A stretch of 64,000 nucleotides of DNA from Acidobacteriota bacterium (GTDB lineage Bacteria; Acidobacteriota; Vicinamibacteria; Vicinamibacterales; SCN-69-37): contig JADYYY010000016.1 of assembly GCA_020853395.1 (NCBI GenBank), positions 186,001 through 250,000 of the forward strand. Reading direction: 5' to 3'. Below, in pieces: positions 1 to 9,090 of the stretch. Within the stretch, counting starts at the first letter, position 1. The number at the start of each line of letters is the position of its first letter. Made by a program: the position numbers and the translations under genes. The notes under the pieces were generated by a model. The model saw only the letters and a program-made list of their open reading frames with translations, was not told the origin of the DNA and ran no database searches.

Positions 1-803
1 AGACGGTAGTGATGCTCGTACCAGATCAGCGTGTGGCTGGTCGCCGTCTCGACGATCTGGCCGTCGAACGTATCGGTGCGGTCGTAGCAGAGGCACGCAA
101 TCTCGAATTCGGTCGCCGTGCGCGGCGTCCATCGCCAGGCGACGGCGCCCTCGAGCGACGGCGCGTCCCTCGGGGCCGCGTAGCCCGGCGAGTTGAGCGG
201 ATAGCGCCCGGGGCCGAGGTCGAGCCGGACACCGCCGAATGCGAACGTGACGTCCGCGCGAGGCCGCTGCCGCAGCACGGTGCCGGCCTGACGCGCGAAC
301 ACGACGGGCGCACGCTGGTTTCGCCAATCGATGTAGGCGCCGATCAGCGAGAACGTCAGCACGTTGCTCACGAGCGCGCTGGCGCATCCGCTCGCGTCGT
401 GGCATCCGCCGGCGAGCACCGCCGCGCCGAGCCCGGCGCCGACGGCACCGCCCTTCAGGAACCCGTCGCGCACCGGGTCGGCCTCGAAGCGGCGGACTTG
501 CTGCACGTCGCCGGCGTCGATGCGCTCGTCGTGGCCTCGAACCGACAGCACGAGCCCGGTCGGCATCGCCGCGCGAAGACGGCCGCGCAGCCAGCGGTTC
601 CGGACGTCGACGATGTCGACGCGGTCGCCAGTCCGAAGAACACCGGCGAGCTCGACGAAGTCGCGCACCGGGATCTCTGGAGCCGGCGGCGTATCGCTCT
701 GTGCGCCAGCCGCCGCGGGAGCGGACTGCGCGCTGGTGCTCGCCGGCGTCAGGACGACGATGGCGAGAAGCAGTGCGATGGAGAGCAGTGCGGGCCGGCC
801 CAT
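1..803 (-). CDS. Exported protein with glycine-zipper segment, cut at window edge
   Basis: The frame is open from an ATG at 803-801 to position 1 with no stop, so the C-terminus lies outside the window. The first 25 residues form a signal peptide (hydrophobic run LLSIALLLAIVVL, likely cleavage after ASTSAQ). Residues about 45-105 look like a small beta domain (DFVELAGVLRTGDRVDIVD). A short glycine/alanine-rich hydrophobic segment follows (KGGAVGAGLGAAVLAG), then a second short hydrophobic stretch and a region that could be strands of a barrel or lipocalin-like fold. I do not recognise a named family; proteins of this build are common in acidobacterial genomes. No function is assigned. Upstream, 804-1170 carries no gene. 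Confidence 0.7.
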   Translation of the reverse strand, partial: MGRPALLSIALLLAIVVLTPASTSAQSAPAAAGAQSDTPPAPEIPVRDFVELAGVLRTGDRVDIVDVRNRWLRGRLRAAMPTGLVLSVRGHDERIDAGDVQQVRRFEADPVRDGFLKGGAVGAGLGAAVLAGGCHDASGCASALVSNVLTFSLIGAYIDWRNQRAPVVFARQAGTVLRQRPRADVTFAFGGVRLDLGPGRYPLNSPGYAAPRDAPSLEGAVAWRWTPRTATEFEIACLCYDRTDTFDGQIVETATSHTLIWYEHHYR

Positions 804-1170
804 CGGTATGTGAGCTCGTTCGGCAGACGCTGAATGTCCATCGTGCAAGCCCACGACCACCTCGTCCGGACCGAGGGCGCGCCCCCGTCGGCTCGTCGAA
901 TCGTAGCTCACGAGAAGTTTCCGGAGGGCCCCGGCGTTGTCGCCCGAGCGCCCACCGCTGATGCGACGATGTCGACGAGGCGCGGCCAATGGGCGCCTCG
1001 CCAGTACGGCCGCCTGCAGTCCATGCATTGCCAGAAGTCGTCCTGACCGCCGCCTTCGCCGGCAATGGTGAAGCGTCGCGATGGCCGTCCGGCCGTATCG
1101 GTGCGGCGGGAAATGCGATAGGCTCGTGTCTCTGAGGTGCCGCCCGCACCTCGCCCAAGGAGGTCAGTTG
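804..1170. other. Intergenic region between divergent genes
   Basis: This 367 bp stretch separates the leftward exported protein from the rightward peroxiredoxin and should hold both promoters. Short open frames on both strands lack ribosome-binding sites and have the arginine-rich composition of noise in GC-rich DNA. A TAGGCT hexamer near 1122 is a weak candidate -10 for the peroxiredoxin. I see no RNA gene or repeat. Confidence 0.5.
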
Positions 1171-1773
1171 ATGCGAGCGTTTCTGGCGTTCGGACTGGTG
1201 GTGTGTCTCTCCGGCGCCGCCATCGCGCAGGCGCCACCCGCTGCGGCGCCACCGGTGCCGACCGTCGTCAAGGTCGGCGACATGGCACCGGACTTCACGC
1301 TGCAAGGCACCGACGGCAAGACCCACAAGCTGTCGGACTACCGCGGCAAACAGGCCGTCGTGCTCGCCTGGTTCCCGAAGGCGTTCACGGCAGGGTGCAC
1401 GATTGAGTGCAAGTCGCTGGCGGACAACGGCGACAAGATCCAGAAATACCAGGTCACCTACTTCATGGCGAGCGTCGATCCGCTGGAGGACAACATCAAG
1501 TTCGCCAAGGCGACGTCCGTCACGCTGGGGCAGGGCGCCAACGCCCGGGTCGTCGAGAAGAAGGAAGCGGACTTCCCGATGCTGAGCGACCCGACCAAAG
1601 TCACCGCGCGCGCCTACGGCGTCGTGGACGACACGCACCCGTCAGCGATGCGCTGGACGTTCTACATCGACAAGACCGGCCGCGTCGCCGCGATCGACAC
1701 GGCGGTGCGTCCGGCGACGTCGGCGGAAGACATGCTGGCGAAGCTGGCCGAGCTGAAGATCCCGCTGAAGTAA
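1171..1773 (+). CDS. Exported peroxiredoxin (AhpC/TSA, Bcp-like)
   Basis: Thiol peroxidase that reduces hydrogen peroxide or organic hydroperoxides, here outside the cytoplasmic membrane. The start at 1171 is preceded by a strong AAGGAGGT at 1158-1165. Residues 1-20 are a signal peptide ending AAIAQ, followed by a Pro/Ala linker and a thioredoxin fold starting [13 protein letters not shown]. The active-site loop is [12 protein letters not shown]: Cys76 is the peroxidatic cysteine and Cys80 is placed like the resolving cysteine of Bcp-type atypical 2-Cys enzymes, though one residue closer than the usual CxxxxC. The partner reductant is not visible nearby. At 200 residues it has family length plus export signal. 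A GC-rich hairpin follows the stop. Confidence 0.88.
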   Translation: MRAFLAFGLVVCLSGAAIAQAPPAAAPPVPTVVKVGDMAPDFTLQGTDGKTHKLSDYRGKQAVVLAWFPKAFTAGCTIECKSLADNGDKIQKYQVTYFMASVDPLEDNIKFAKATSVTLGQGANARVVEKKEADFPMLSDPTKVTARAYGVVDDTHPSAMRWTFYIDKTGRVAAIDTAVRPATSAEDMLAKLAELKIPLK

Positions 1774-1792
1774 CCGCTGCAGCAGTCGTGGC

Positions 1793-1815
1793 CCCGGGGC
1801 TTCATCAGCCCCGGG
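1793..1815 (+). terminator. Stem-loop after peroxiredoxin gene
   Basis: A perfect 8 bp stem (CCCGGGGC/GCCCCGGG) closes a 7 nt loop, 20 nt beyond the peroxiredoxin stop. No long T-run follows, so termination may be inefficient or factor-assisted. It could act in both directions, but no leftward gene ends here. Confidence 0.5.
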
Positions 1816-1905
1816 CGCCCTCTCTCCAGGACAAGCGCACACCGATCCGGCGCGAAGCGGCCTCGCGCGCGTGCCCACCTGCGTCTCGTTCGGACGGTCT
1901 CGCCG

Positions 1906-2172
1906 CTAGCCGCCGAGCAGCTTCCCGAATTCCTGATCGTCGAGCACCGGCGTCGTCTCGAACGTCAGCAGGTCGGACCAGCCCATGACCCATTTCGCGA
2001 TCGCCGAAGCGTCCGATGTTTCGGACAGCGTCCACCCTCGATGGCCTGTGGCGTCGTGCCACCTGCCCAGCAACGTGACGCCGGCCGGCGGCGCTCCGTG
2101 GGACTGCTTGAAACGCGCGATCGCCGCGTCTCTGTTGCCGGGACCAACCGTGAAGGTCGTGATGAAGCGCAT
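1906..2172 (-). CDS. DUF3303 family small protein
   Basis: An 88-residue cytoplasmic protein starting MRFITTFTVGPGNRDAAIARF, the recognisable start of the DUF3303 group of dimeric alpha-beta barrel (ABM-like) proteins. The start at 2172 is set by an AGGAGG about 7 nt upstream; the frame runs further up, but that part looks non-coding. The family has no established reaction; related barrels are monooxygenases or small-molecule binders. The gene stands alone, 103 nt after the next leftward gene's start region (gene at 2276-4312 is upstream in the same direction is read first), so co-transcription with it is possible. I infer no specific role. Confidence 0.75.
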   Translation of the reverse strand: MRFITTFTVGPGNRDAAIARFKQSHGAPPAGVTLLGRWHDATGHRGWTLSETSDASAIAKWVMGWSDLLTFETTPVLDDQEFGKLLGG

Positions 2173-2275
2173 GCGGGCCTCCTGCCGGGCGGTCGACACC
2201 CGAGATGTCATCCGCCGTGGCGTTGTGATGTGGTGAGCGCGCCATCCTAGCACGGCTCCCGGGCCTGCGCTCGGT

Positions 2276-4312
2276 CTACGAGGCGCGCCGCCACGCCGCG
2301 ACCGCCGCGACGTAGCAGATCGCGATGATCAGCAGCAGGCCGTTGAAGCCAGTGAGGAGCGACAGGTACTCGCCGACGCCGCCCACCATCGCCCCCAGCA
2401 GGTTCGTGCCGTAGTCGCGCGCCACCGACGTGGAGTGTTTGAGCACCGTGCCGAACAGCAGGCCCGCGCAGACGATGGGGCTGAAGACGAGCGCGGCGTA
2501 GACGAGCGACTCGATCGCCCGGCTCTCGACACCGATGCGGCCGACCGGCAGCAGGTAGTTCGCCCCGAGCAGCGCGACCAGCACGCCGCAGACGAGCCAC
2601 GGCCGCCGAATCTCGACCTTCGCCACGATGAAGTTCGCGACGAGCGCCATCGTCAACACCGAGGCGATGACGAGCGACGCCACGAACCAGGTCGAGCCCC
2701 AGAGCAGCGCGAACTGGATGATCGACTTGGTCTCGAGGAGCATGAACGCCGCGCCGAGCAGGAAGGACGTCCACGACCACGTCCCGCGCTGCCCGCGCAT
2801 GGCCAGCATGACGGCGGCGACCGACACGATGAGAATCAGCGCGAGCGCCCACACGTAGTGCGCCGGCATGTGGCGATCCCGCAGGTAGAGGAACGGCCAG
2901 TCGTCGGTCGCCGGCTCGATGGAGGGATCGCGCCGGTGCACGCGCGCGGGGCTGGGGTCGTGCGACTGGCCGAAGGCGGTGACGCGATCCGGGACGACCG
3001 GATCCGCCGTCAGCGTCTTCAGCCGAGGGCCCGCCATCATGACGCCGAGGTACGACCGCGCTTCGTGCACGTGCACGCGCGGCTCCTCGCCGAACGCGAT
3101 CGCCGCCTGGTTGGCGAGCCGATCGACCAGCCAGCGCTCCCGGAAGTAGTTGTAGACGACGAGCAGGCCGTTCGGCGCGAGCCGGTCGCGCACGGATCGG
3201 AACGACTCGGTGGTGAACATGTAGCTCTCGAGCCGCACGCCCGAGAAGCTCGACTGCAACGTCAGCGAGTCGATCAGCGCGAACACCACGAGGTCGTACC
3301 GCTTCGTCGTCGTCCTGAGGAAGTGCCGCGCGTCATCGTTGATTCGCGTGACGCGCGGGTCCGAGTACGGACGATCGGGGTGGTGCTGCGCGCCGAGCCT
3401 GAGGATGACCGGATCGATCTCGACCGCGTCCACGTGCTTCGCGCCGTGCCGGAGCGCCGCCGCGACGTCGGTGCCGGACCCGGCCCCGAGCACGAGCACG
3501 TTCTCGAACGTGTCGCCGAAGGCCATGTACGGCCACTGGTAGAAGTACTCCTTCTGCTCCACCGGCGCCATCGACTGGTGGAAGATGTTGTTCACCTCGA
3601 TGACGGTATCGGGGCCGTCCTGGCCCACGGTGATCTTGTAGTAGGGCGACCAGATCGCGCCGGCCGCCATCCGCGCGACGATCGCGAGCGAGACGCCGAG
3701 CAGGAGCACGTTGACGCCGAGCAGCCAGCGGCGGGGCCGGCCGGCCGCGCCCGGTTCCGCCGACGCGAGCAGCGGCAGCGCCGCGGCGAACCCGACGCCG
3801 AACCAGGCGGCGGGCGGGAGCTCCTGCCACGACATCACGCCGAACGCGGCCACGCCCGCCAGGCTTCCGGCCAGGTTGATCGTGTAGGCCCTGAGAGGCG
3901 GCAGCTCCGCCATCTCGCGGCCCATCCGCTGCGCGAGCGTCGCGAACAACGCGGCGACGACGACGAAGATGACGGGCAGGAGGGTGGTGCTCTCGACGAG
4001 CGTGACCTTCTCGGCGGTGCCGCTCGTGAAGTAGATGCTGCCGGCCGCCTGGATCCCCACCTCGAGCCTGAACACGCGCACGAGCGCGACGACGGCCGTG
4101 ACGAGCAGCGGGAACCAGGCGAACAGCCGCGCGCGCGCCGGCGCGACCAGGCAGCCGATGCCGATGCCGAGAAACGTCGCGAGCAGGATGAAGTTCGAGA
4201 AGTAGGCGAGCAGCCGGATGTAGGCCGGCATCCAGCGGATCAGCGCCACTTCGAGAAAGAGCACGAGAAACGACGAGAGGAAGACGCGGGTCGCCTGGTG
4301 GGGATGTGTCAT
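2276..4312 (-). CDS. Integral membrane protein with spermidine-synthase-like domain
   Basis: A 678-residue protein with about seven N-terminal membrane segments (residues 1-240), a soluble Rossmann methyltransferase-like domain (about 245-470), and six or more C-terminal segments. The soluble part has the SAM-binding glycine loop VLVLGAGSGTDVAAAL, an acidic strand end (VEIDPVI) and NDDARHFL, the pattern of the spermidine synthase/SpeE superfamily. The polyamine-site motif with paired aspartates expected after YDLVVF is replaced by ALIDSLTLQ, so true polyamine synthesis is doubtful. Such fused membrane SpeE-like proteins are widespread and mostly uncharacterised. A TACAAT box (4348-4353 on the complement) about 36 nt upstream is a candidate -10. 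The substrate is unknown. Confidence 0.75.
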   Translation of the reverse strand: MTHPHQATRVFLSSFLVLFLEVALIRWMPAYIRLLAYFSNFILLATFLGIGIGCLVAPARARLFAWFPLLVTAVVALVRVFRLEVGIQAAGSIYFTSGTAEKVTLVESTTLLPVIFVVVAALFATLAQRMGREMAELPPLRAYTINLAGSLAGVAAFGVMSWQELPPAAWFGVGFAAALPLLASAEPGAAGRPRRWLLGVNVLLLGVSLAIVARMAAGAIWSPYYKITVGQDGPDTVIEVNNIFHQSMAPVEQKEYFYQWPYMAFGDTFENVLVLGAGSGTDVAAALRHGAKHVDAVEIDPVILRLGAQHHPDRPYSDPRVTRINDDARHFLRTTTKRYDLVVFALIDSLTLQSSFSGVRLESYMFTTESFRSVRDRLAPNGLLVVYNYFRERWLVDRLANQAAIAFGEEPRVHVHEARSYLGVMMAGPRLKTLTADPVVPDRVTAFGQSHDPSPARVHRRDPSIEPATDDWPFLYLRDRHMPAHYVWALALILIVSVAAVMLAMRGQRGTWSWTSFLLGAAFMLLETKSIIQFALLWGSTWFVASLVIASVLTMALVANFIVAKVEIRRPWLVCGVLVALLGANYLLPVGRIGVESRAIESLVYAALVFSPIVCAGLLFGTVLKHSTSVARDYGTNLLGAMVGGVGEYLSLLTGFNGLLLIIAICYVAAVAAWRRAS

Positions 4313-4370
4313 TCGTGTCGGCCGCGGGGCGCCGCAGAGGACGACTGATTGTAGTAGAAGCGGCAGACCG

Positions 4371-4703
4371 TCAGGATCGGCCGTGACGGTCGTCGATGTG
4401 AAAGACCTCGTGGAGCTCGCGCGAGACGGGGGAGTCGTCGGGATTCGACGGCATGATCTCCCGCATGGAGCGCCACCAGCGGCGGCAGACGTCCGTCTCG
4501 GCGATCGCCTTCCAGCGCGCTTCGTCCTCGATCTCCACGTACGCGAACAGATCGTGTGTCGCCTCGTCGAGGTAGATCGAGTACGTGCGGACGCCGTGGG
4601 CGATCAACGCGGCTTCGAGCTCGGGCCAGATGGGCCGATGCCGCTGCTCGTACTCGGCGTGCCGGCCCGGGTGCACGCTCATGCGAAAGGCTTTGCGGAT
4701 CAT
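4371..4703 (-). CDS. rhaM: L-rhamnose mutarotase
   Basis: Interconverts the alpha and beta anomers of L-rhamnose so that the isomerase gets its preferred substrate. The 110-residue protein closely follows the known family: N-terminal MIRKAF, HxxYxxRHxPIWPEL, the conserved TDVCRRWW, and [11 protein letters not shown] near the C-terminus. The start at 4703 matches the MIRKAF start of characterised homologues. It lies 68 nt downstream of the GlcG/HbpS-like gene on the same strand and opposite rhaB, so it belongs to the rhamnose regulon that continues to 22 kb. Confidence 0.93.
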   Translation of the reverse strand: MIRKAFRMSVHPGRHAEYEQRHRPIWPELEAALIAHGVRTYSIYLDEATHDLFAYVEIEDEARWKAIAETDVCRRWWRSMREIMPSNPDDSPVSRELHEVFHIDDRHGRS

Positions 4704-4771
4704 GCGGAAGGCCGGCGACAGTGTCTCTGCCGCCGGCCAGAGGTTCGTCGAAGGTCGAGCGTCGCGGCGCG

Positions 4772-5347
4772 CTACTTCACGGCGTCGATGCCAGCCTGCG
4801 CGAAGAGCTCGTCGTTCTGCGAGCTGGATCCGCCGACGCCGATCGCGCCGACGACCTTGCCGGCCTTCACGATAGGCAGGCCGCCCTGCACGGCCATGAT
4901 GGGTGCGCCGGTGGCGGCGGCCGGCGTGACGGTGGCCGACACCGGCGTGCCGGCCGCAACGGCATCCTGGAGCGCCTTCGTCGGCACGCCGAACAGGATC
5001 GCCGCGCGCGCCTTGGCCTGCGACGCCGTCACCGCGACGCTGGCCGCGCCGTCCATCCGGCGGAAGTACACGAGATCGCCGTTCGCGTCCACGACCGCGA
5101 TCGCCACCTTCGCGTTCGCGGCGTTGGCCGCCGCTTCGGTCGCATCCATCGCCTTTTTCGCCGTCGCGAAGTCCACCTGTGCCGGCGCGCCGCCGCGGCC
5201 GCCACCGCCGCCTGGACCGCCGGCGCCGCCCTGCCTGCCCATACCGCCGGCCGGTCCCTGAACGGGCGCCTGGCCCTGCGCGAACGTGAGCGGCGAGGCG
5301 AACGCCGCCGCCGCGAACAGCATCAGTCCTACGAACCGTCGAGTCAT
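4772..5347 (-). CDS. Exported GlcG/HbpS-like (DUF336) protein
   Basis: A 191-residue protein with a clear signal peptide ([19 protein letters not shown], cleavage after LTFAQ), a glycine/arginine-rich linker of about 25 residues, and a C-terminal GlcG/HbpS domain (about 55-190) including [21 protein letters not shown] and the glycine-rich end [14 protein letters not shown]. HbpS proteins bind haem or degraded haem; GlcG is linked to glycolate use. The start at 5347 has GAGGAG about 11 nt upstream. Position between rhaM and rhaB suggests co-regulation with rhamnose use, but haem binding would also suit the nearby iron operon. The Gly-Arg linker resembles the insert in the PepSY protein at 7125-8408. 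Confidence 0.8.
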   Translation of the reverse strand: MTRRFVGLMLFAAAAFASPLTFAQGQAPVQGPAGGMGRQGGAGGPGGGGGRGGAPAQVDFATAKKAMDATEAAANAANAKVAIAVVDANGDLVYFRRMDGAASVAVTASQAKARAAILFGVPTKALQDAVAAGTPVSATVTPAAATGAPIMAVQGGLPIVKAGKVVGAIGVGGSSSQNDELFAQAGIDAVK

Positions 5348-5488
5348 CGTCTCGTGCTCCTCGCTTGGCGCTTGGCACCCAGAGTCGTGGCTGCGCCGAC
5401 GCCCGCGCACGCCTCGGCGTGCCCGGGCAGGCTACCACGCCACGTCGAGCGATCGGAACACGGCCTTGCGGCCGGCGCCGGCTGCTCG

Positions 5489-5494
5489 TATATC
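5489..5494 (+). promoter_or_regulatory. Candidate -10 box of leaderless rhaB
   Basis: TATATC lies 8 nt before the rhaB start GTG at 5503 in the context GCTCGTATA, which is repeated before rhaD (12080-12088). The spacing puts the transcription start at or next to the start codon, and no Shine-Dalgarno is present. Confidence 0.4.
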
Positions 5495-5502
5495 GTGTGC
5501 GC

Positions 5503-6933
5503 GTGTCCGCCGACTTCCTGGCGTTCGACATCGGGGCCGAGAGCGGCCGGGCGATGCTCGGCCGGCTCGCCGGCGGCCGGCTCTCGCTCGACGAGCTGGC
5601 CCGCTTCTCGAACCTCCCGCGACGGATCGACGGGTCGCTTCGATGGGACTTCGACGCGATCTGGCAGGCGGTGCGTGAGGGGCTGGCCGCGGCCGTCGCG
5701 AGGGGCGTTTCGCCCGTCAGCATCGGCGTCGACGCGTGGGGCGTCGACTACGGCCTGATCGACGCCGAGGGCGATCTCGTCGAGCCGCCGTATCACTACC
5801 GCGACCATCGCACGGACGGCATGGTCGATCGCGTGAGCGCGCTCATCGGACGCGCGCGGCTGTACGAGACGACCGGCGTCCAGTGCCTCGCGATCAACAC
5901 GATCTATCAGCTCCGCGCGGCCGTCGAGCAGACGCCGGCCGTCATCGAACGGGCCGAGCGGCTCTTGACCATTCCGGACCTCGTCAACTACCGGCTCACC
6001 GGCCGCGCCGCGTGCGAGTTCACGAACGCCTCGACGACGCAGTGCGTGAACGCGAGGACGCGCCGGTGGGCGACGGACATCCTGCGCGACCTGGAGATCC
6101 CGCCGAGGCTCTTCGGCGAGATCGTCGAGCCCGGCACGGTGCTCGGCCCTCTCGCCGCGCACGCCAGCGTCGAGCTGGCCGGCACGCCCGTCGTCGCGCC
6201 GGCGTGCCACGACACCGGCTCGGCGGTGGCGGCCGTGCGCACCGGCGGCGGCACGGCGTTTCTCAGCAGCGGCACCTGGTCCTTGCTCGGCATCGAGGTG
6301 CCGGCGCCGGCGCTCACGGAAGAGGCGCGCGAGCTGAACTTCACGAACGAAGGCGGCGTCGCGGGCACGACGCGCCTGCTGAAGAACATCGCGGGATTGT
6401 GGCTGCTGCAGGCGTGCCGGCAGCGATGGGCGGCCGGGAGCGCGGCGCCCGCGTACGAGGACCTCGTCGCGGCGGCGCGCGACGCACCGCCGATCCGGAC
6501 GATCGTCGACGTGGACGATCCCGTGTTCCTGAACCCCGATGACATGCCCGCCGCCATCGCGGCGTACGCCCGCCGCACCGGCCAACCCGTGCCCGATTGC
6601 CCGGCGGCGTTCACGCGCTGCATCTTCGAGAGCTTCGCGCGCAAGTACCGCGAGGTGACCGACGCCATCGAGCGGCTCGCCGGCCAACGGATCCACACGA
6701 TCCGCGTCGTCGGCGGCGGCGCGAAGAACGCGCTGCTCACGCAGCTCACCGCCGACGCGACCGGCCGGACGGTGCTGGCCGGCCCGGTCGAGGCGACCGC
6801 GCTCGGCAACATCGCCGTTCAGATGGTCGCCACCGGGCACGCGACGTCGATCGACGAGGCCCGCGGGATCATCGAACGATCGTGGCCCGCGGACCGGTAC
6901 GAGCCGCGAGAGACGGAACCCGGACGGCGCTGA
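5503..6933 (+). CDS. rhaB: Rhamnulokinase
   Basis: Phosphorylates L-rhamnulose to L-rhamnulose 1-phosphate in the cytoplasm. The 476-residue protein is a FGGY-family carbohydrate kinase: N-terminal phosphate loop [14 protein letters not shown], substrate-contact segment [18 protein letters not shown] in the second domain, and the C-terminal nucleotide motif [11 protein letters not shown]. Length is close to E. coli RhaB (489). There is no ATG in the right place; GTG 5503 or GTG 5497 fit, and I chose 5503 because the TATATC box at 5489 gives a leaderless start there. The gene is alone on this strand, followed by a hairpin and the opposed iron operon. Confidence 0.9.
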   Translation: MSADFLAFDIGAESGRAMLGRLAGGRLSLDELARFSNLPRRIDGSLRWDFDAIWQAVREGLAAAVARGVSPVSIGVDAWGVDYGLIDAEGDLVEPPYHYRDHRTDGMVDRVSALIGRARLYETTGVQCLAINTIYQLRAAVEQTPAVIERAERLLTIPDLVNYRLTGRAACEFTNASTTQCVNARTRRWATDILRDLEIPPRLFGEIVEPGTVLGPLAAHASVELAGTPVVAPACHDTGSAVAAVRTGGGTAFLSSGTWSLLGIEVPAPALTEEARELNFTNEGGVAGTTRLLKNIAGLWLLQACRQRWAAGSAAPAYEDLVAAARDAPPIRTIVDVDDPVFLNPDDMPAAIAAYARRTGQPVPDCPAAFTRCIFESFARKYREVTDAIERLAGQRIHTIRVVGGGAKNALLTQLTADATGRTVLAGPVEATALGNIAVQMVATGHATSIDEARGIIERSWPADRYEPRETEPGRR

Positions 6934-6950
6934 GGCGCGAGGCCTCAGCG
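6928..6950. terminator. Stem-loop between convergent rhaB and piuB
   Basis: A perfect 9 bp stem (CGCTGAGGC/GCCTCAGCG) with a 5 nt loop overlaps the rhaB stop codon. It sits between converging genes and could end both transcripts, although no poly-T tract follows. Confidence 0.5.
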
Positions 6951-7124
6951 CTCTCCGTTCGATTGGTTGGACGAAGAGCGCGTTTCAAGACTCCCGGCGG
7001 GGGGCGCCGGAGGGGGCCGCTCCGCGTGGCGCGCGGGCGACGCCCGTGATCACGCGCGTTGTGCCGAGCACCACGTGGGGCTGTCCGGCGACAGGACCCG
7101 CGCTCGCCCAGTTTCGAACACGCC

Positions 7125-8408
7125 CTAGGCGACCGGCGTGCGTTGTTCGACGGCGAACCCCGGCTTCTTGGCGATCCGCTTGCGCCAGGCGAGGAATCGC
7201 CGCAGGGCGAGGGCGAGGCCCGTGTAGACCAGGACGGCGCCGCCTGCGCTGACCAGACCGGCGATCGTCTGGCCGGTGAAGCCGTAGATCTCGCCGGTGT
7301 GCGCGAACCGCAGCCAGGTGCGCATCCGGCGCCCCGGCGTCTGCGCCGAGAAGTCTTCCCACTTCTGAACGGCGCCGGTCGAGGCGTCGAGGGTCAGCGT
7401 GCCGCGGCGGTTCGGCTGCCCGGCGTCGCCCTGATCGATCGTGAAGACGACCGGCGCGCGCTCGGAGGCCGGCACCCGGAGCGCGAGCATCTGCCACCCG
7501 GGCTGGAACTGCATGGCGCGGGCGACCAGATCGTCGACGCCGGATCCAATCGACGGCGCCGGCTGGGCGCGCTCCGTGGCGCCGGGCATCGAGGCCGACT
7601 CACCGCGCGCGGGTCTCGGCTCGCCACCCGCCCGGCCGCCGCGGCCGCCGCCGCCCCGTCCACCGCCTGCGCCCGGCCCTCCGGGTCCGCCGCCACGGCC
7701 GGCCGCGGGCGCCGGCGGATCTTCGCCCATCGCGCGATAGACGAGATCGCTCGACCACGGATACGAGATCACCGTGCCGGAGTAGACGACGATCGCGAGC
7801 GGAATCGCGGACCAGAAGCCGATCACGTTGTGCCAGTTGAAGTCGCGCGCCTTCGCCCGCACCCCGCGCTTGAACCACAGCACGTTGCGGAACTGCGTCC
7901 AGGTCAGCGTGCGCGGCCACCAGAGGTACACGCCGCTCAGCACGACGAAGAGGAACATCAGGTTCGCCGCACCGGTCAGCGCCCGGCCCGTCGGACGCTG
8001 CTCGCCCGACATCGCGAGCCATCGATGCCAGTTCGTCATCGACGTGAAGAAGGCGCGCATTCGCTGGCCCGTGCCCTCGCCGTACACCTCTGCGCTGTAC
8101 GGGTTGACGTACACCGTTTGCGGCCCGATCGCGAGCGCCGCCGGCGCAGACGGATCCGACCGCCACGTGATCGTCGTCACCGGCGCGTCGGCGTCGACCG
8201 CGCGCGCGGCGGCGAGCAGGCTCGACACCGGCGCGCGCGAGTCGCCCGACCCGGGCGTCGCGCGGAAGTGCCGCGTGTCGGCCCAGAACTGCATCTCCTT
8301 CTGGTAGGTGAGCGCGACGCCCGTCACGCACATGATCAGGATGACGACGCCGCCGGCGACGCCGCAGGCGAGGTGGCACCAGAACAGGATTCGGCGCAGG
8401 ATCGCCAT
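7125..8408 (-). CDS. piuB: PepSY-associated membrane protein, iron-linked (PiuB-like)
   Basis: A 427-residue inner-membrane protein of the PepSY_TM family, thought to help reduce or release siderophore-bound iron. It has an N-terminal helix (RRILFWCHLACGVAGGVVIL) followed by GVALTYQKEM, a PepSY-like periplasmic region, a helix pair around GAANLMFLFVVLSGVYLWW, another around FWSAIPLAIVVYSGTVISYPW, and a C-terminal helix. Between residues about 225 and 275 is a Gly/Arg/Pro-rich insert (GRGGGPGGPGAGGGRGGGGR) not typical of the family. The start ATG shares its A with the TGA of the hydroxylase gene upstream (TGATG), so the two are translationally coupled. Order receptor-hydroxylase-PepSY equals Pseudomonas piuA-piuC-piuB content. 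Confidence 0.85.
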   Translation of the reverse strand: MAILRRILFWCHLACGVAGGVVILIMCVTGVALTYQKEMQFWADTRHFRATPGSGDSRAPVSSLLAAARAVDADAPVTTITWRSDPSAPAALAIGPQTVYVNPYSAEVYGEGTGQRMRAFFTSMTNWHRWLAMSGEQRPTGRALTGAANLMFLFVVLSGVYLWWPRTLTWTQFRNVLWFKRGVRAKARDFNWHNVIGFWSAIPLAIVVYSGTVISYPWSSDLVYRAMGEDPPAPAAGRGGGPGGPGAGGGRGGGGRGGRAGGEPRPARGESASMPGATERAQPAPSIGSGVDDLVARAMQFQPGWQMLALRVPASERAPVVFTIDQGDAGQPNRRGTLTLDASTGAVQKWEDFSAQTPGRRMRTWLRFAHTGEIYGFTGQTIAGLVSAGGAVLVYTGLALALRRFLAWRKRIAKKPGFAVEQRTPVA

Positions 8409-9088
8409 CACAGCTCCGCCCACTGCCGGAGCAGGTTGTGGTACACGCCCGTGAGCTGCACCGCCACCGGATGGTCGGGAAGCTCCTCGCTGAGGCGCTG
8501 AATGGCCGTGTCGAGGTCGAAGAGCAGCGTGCGCTGCCCGTCGTCGCGGATCAGGCTCTGAATCCAGAAGAAGGACGCGATGCGTGCGCCGCGGGTGACC
8601 GGCGTCACGTGGTGCAGGCTCGTGGACGGATAGAGCACCATCTGGCCCGCGGGCAGCTTGATCTGGTGCACGCCGTAGGTGTCCTCGACCGTGAGCTCAC
8701 CGCCGTCGTACTCGTCGGGCTCCGACAGGAACAGCGTGGCGGACAGATCCGTGCGCAGGCGATCGCGCCCGCCGGCCACCTGCCGGATCGCGTTGTCGAC
8801 GTGGCTGCCGAACGACCCGCCGCCTTCGTACTTGTTGAACATCGGCGGGTAGACGCGGAGCGGCAGCGCGGCCGACACGAACAGCGGATGCCGCTGCAGC
8901 GCCTGGACGATCTGGGCCCCGAGGTTGCGGGCCGTCGGATGGTCCTCCGGGATCTGCAGGTTGTCTTTCGCCCGCGCCGACTGCGGGCCTGCGGTGACGC
9001 GGCCGTCCACCCAGGGCGCGCCGTCGAGCGCGCGCCGGACGGTGGCGACCTCGGCCGCCGTGAGCACATCAGGGACTTGAAGCAGCAT
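8408..9088 (-). CDS. piuC: PKHD-type Fe(II)/2-oxoglutarate hydroxylase (PiuC/YbiX-like)
   Basis: A 226-residue iron/2-oxoglutarate dioxygenase of the PKHD group, found next to catecholate-siderophore receptors. Visible are [23 protein letters not shown] with the HxD iron ligands, GGELTVED, the third ligand in LHHVTPV, and a downstream arginine ([13 protein letters not shown]) that would bind 2-oxoglutarate. The family substrate is still uncertain; siderophore or receptor modification is usually proposed. The gene starts 2 nt after the receptor stop and overlaps piuB by one base, so all three form one operon, presumably iron-repressed. Confidence 0.92.
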   Translation of the reverse strand: MLLQVPDVLTAAEVATVRRALDGAPWVDGRVTAGPQSARAKDNLQIPEDHPTARNLGAQIVQALQRHPLFVSAALPLRVYPPMFNKYEGGGSFGSHVDNAIRQVAGGRDRLRTDLSATLFLSEPDEYDGGELTVEDTYGVHQIKLPAGQMVLYPSTSLHHVTPVTRGARIASFFWIQSLIRDDGQRTLLFDLDTAIQRLSEELPDHPVAVQLTGVYHNLLRQWAEL

Positions 9089-9090
9089 GA

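Noticed and set aside
2276-4312. Authentic spermidine synthase
   Set aside because: The usual substrate aspartate motif is missing and the domain lies inside a multi-helix membrane protein.
2435-4348. 637-codon rightward open frame
   Set aside because: Antisense to the membrane SpeE-like gene, dominated by Arg, Asp, His and Glu, with no domain or ribosome-binding site.
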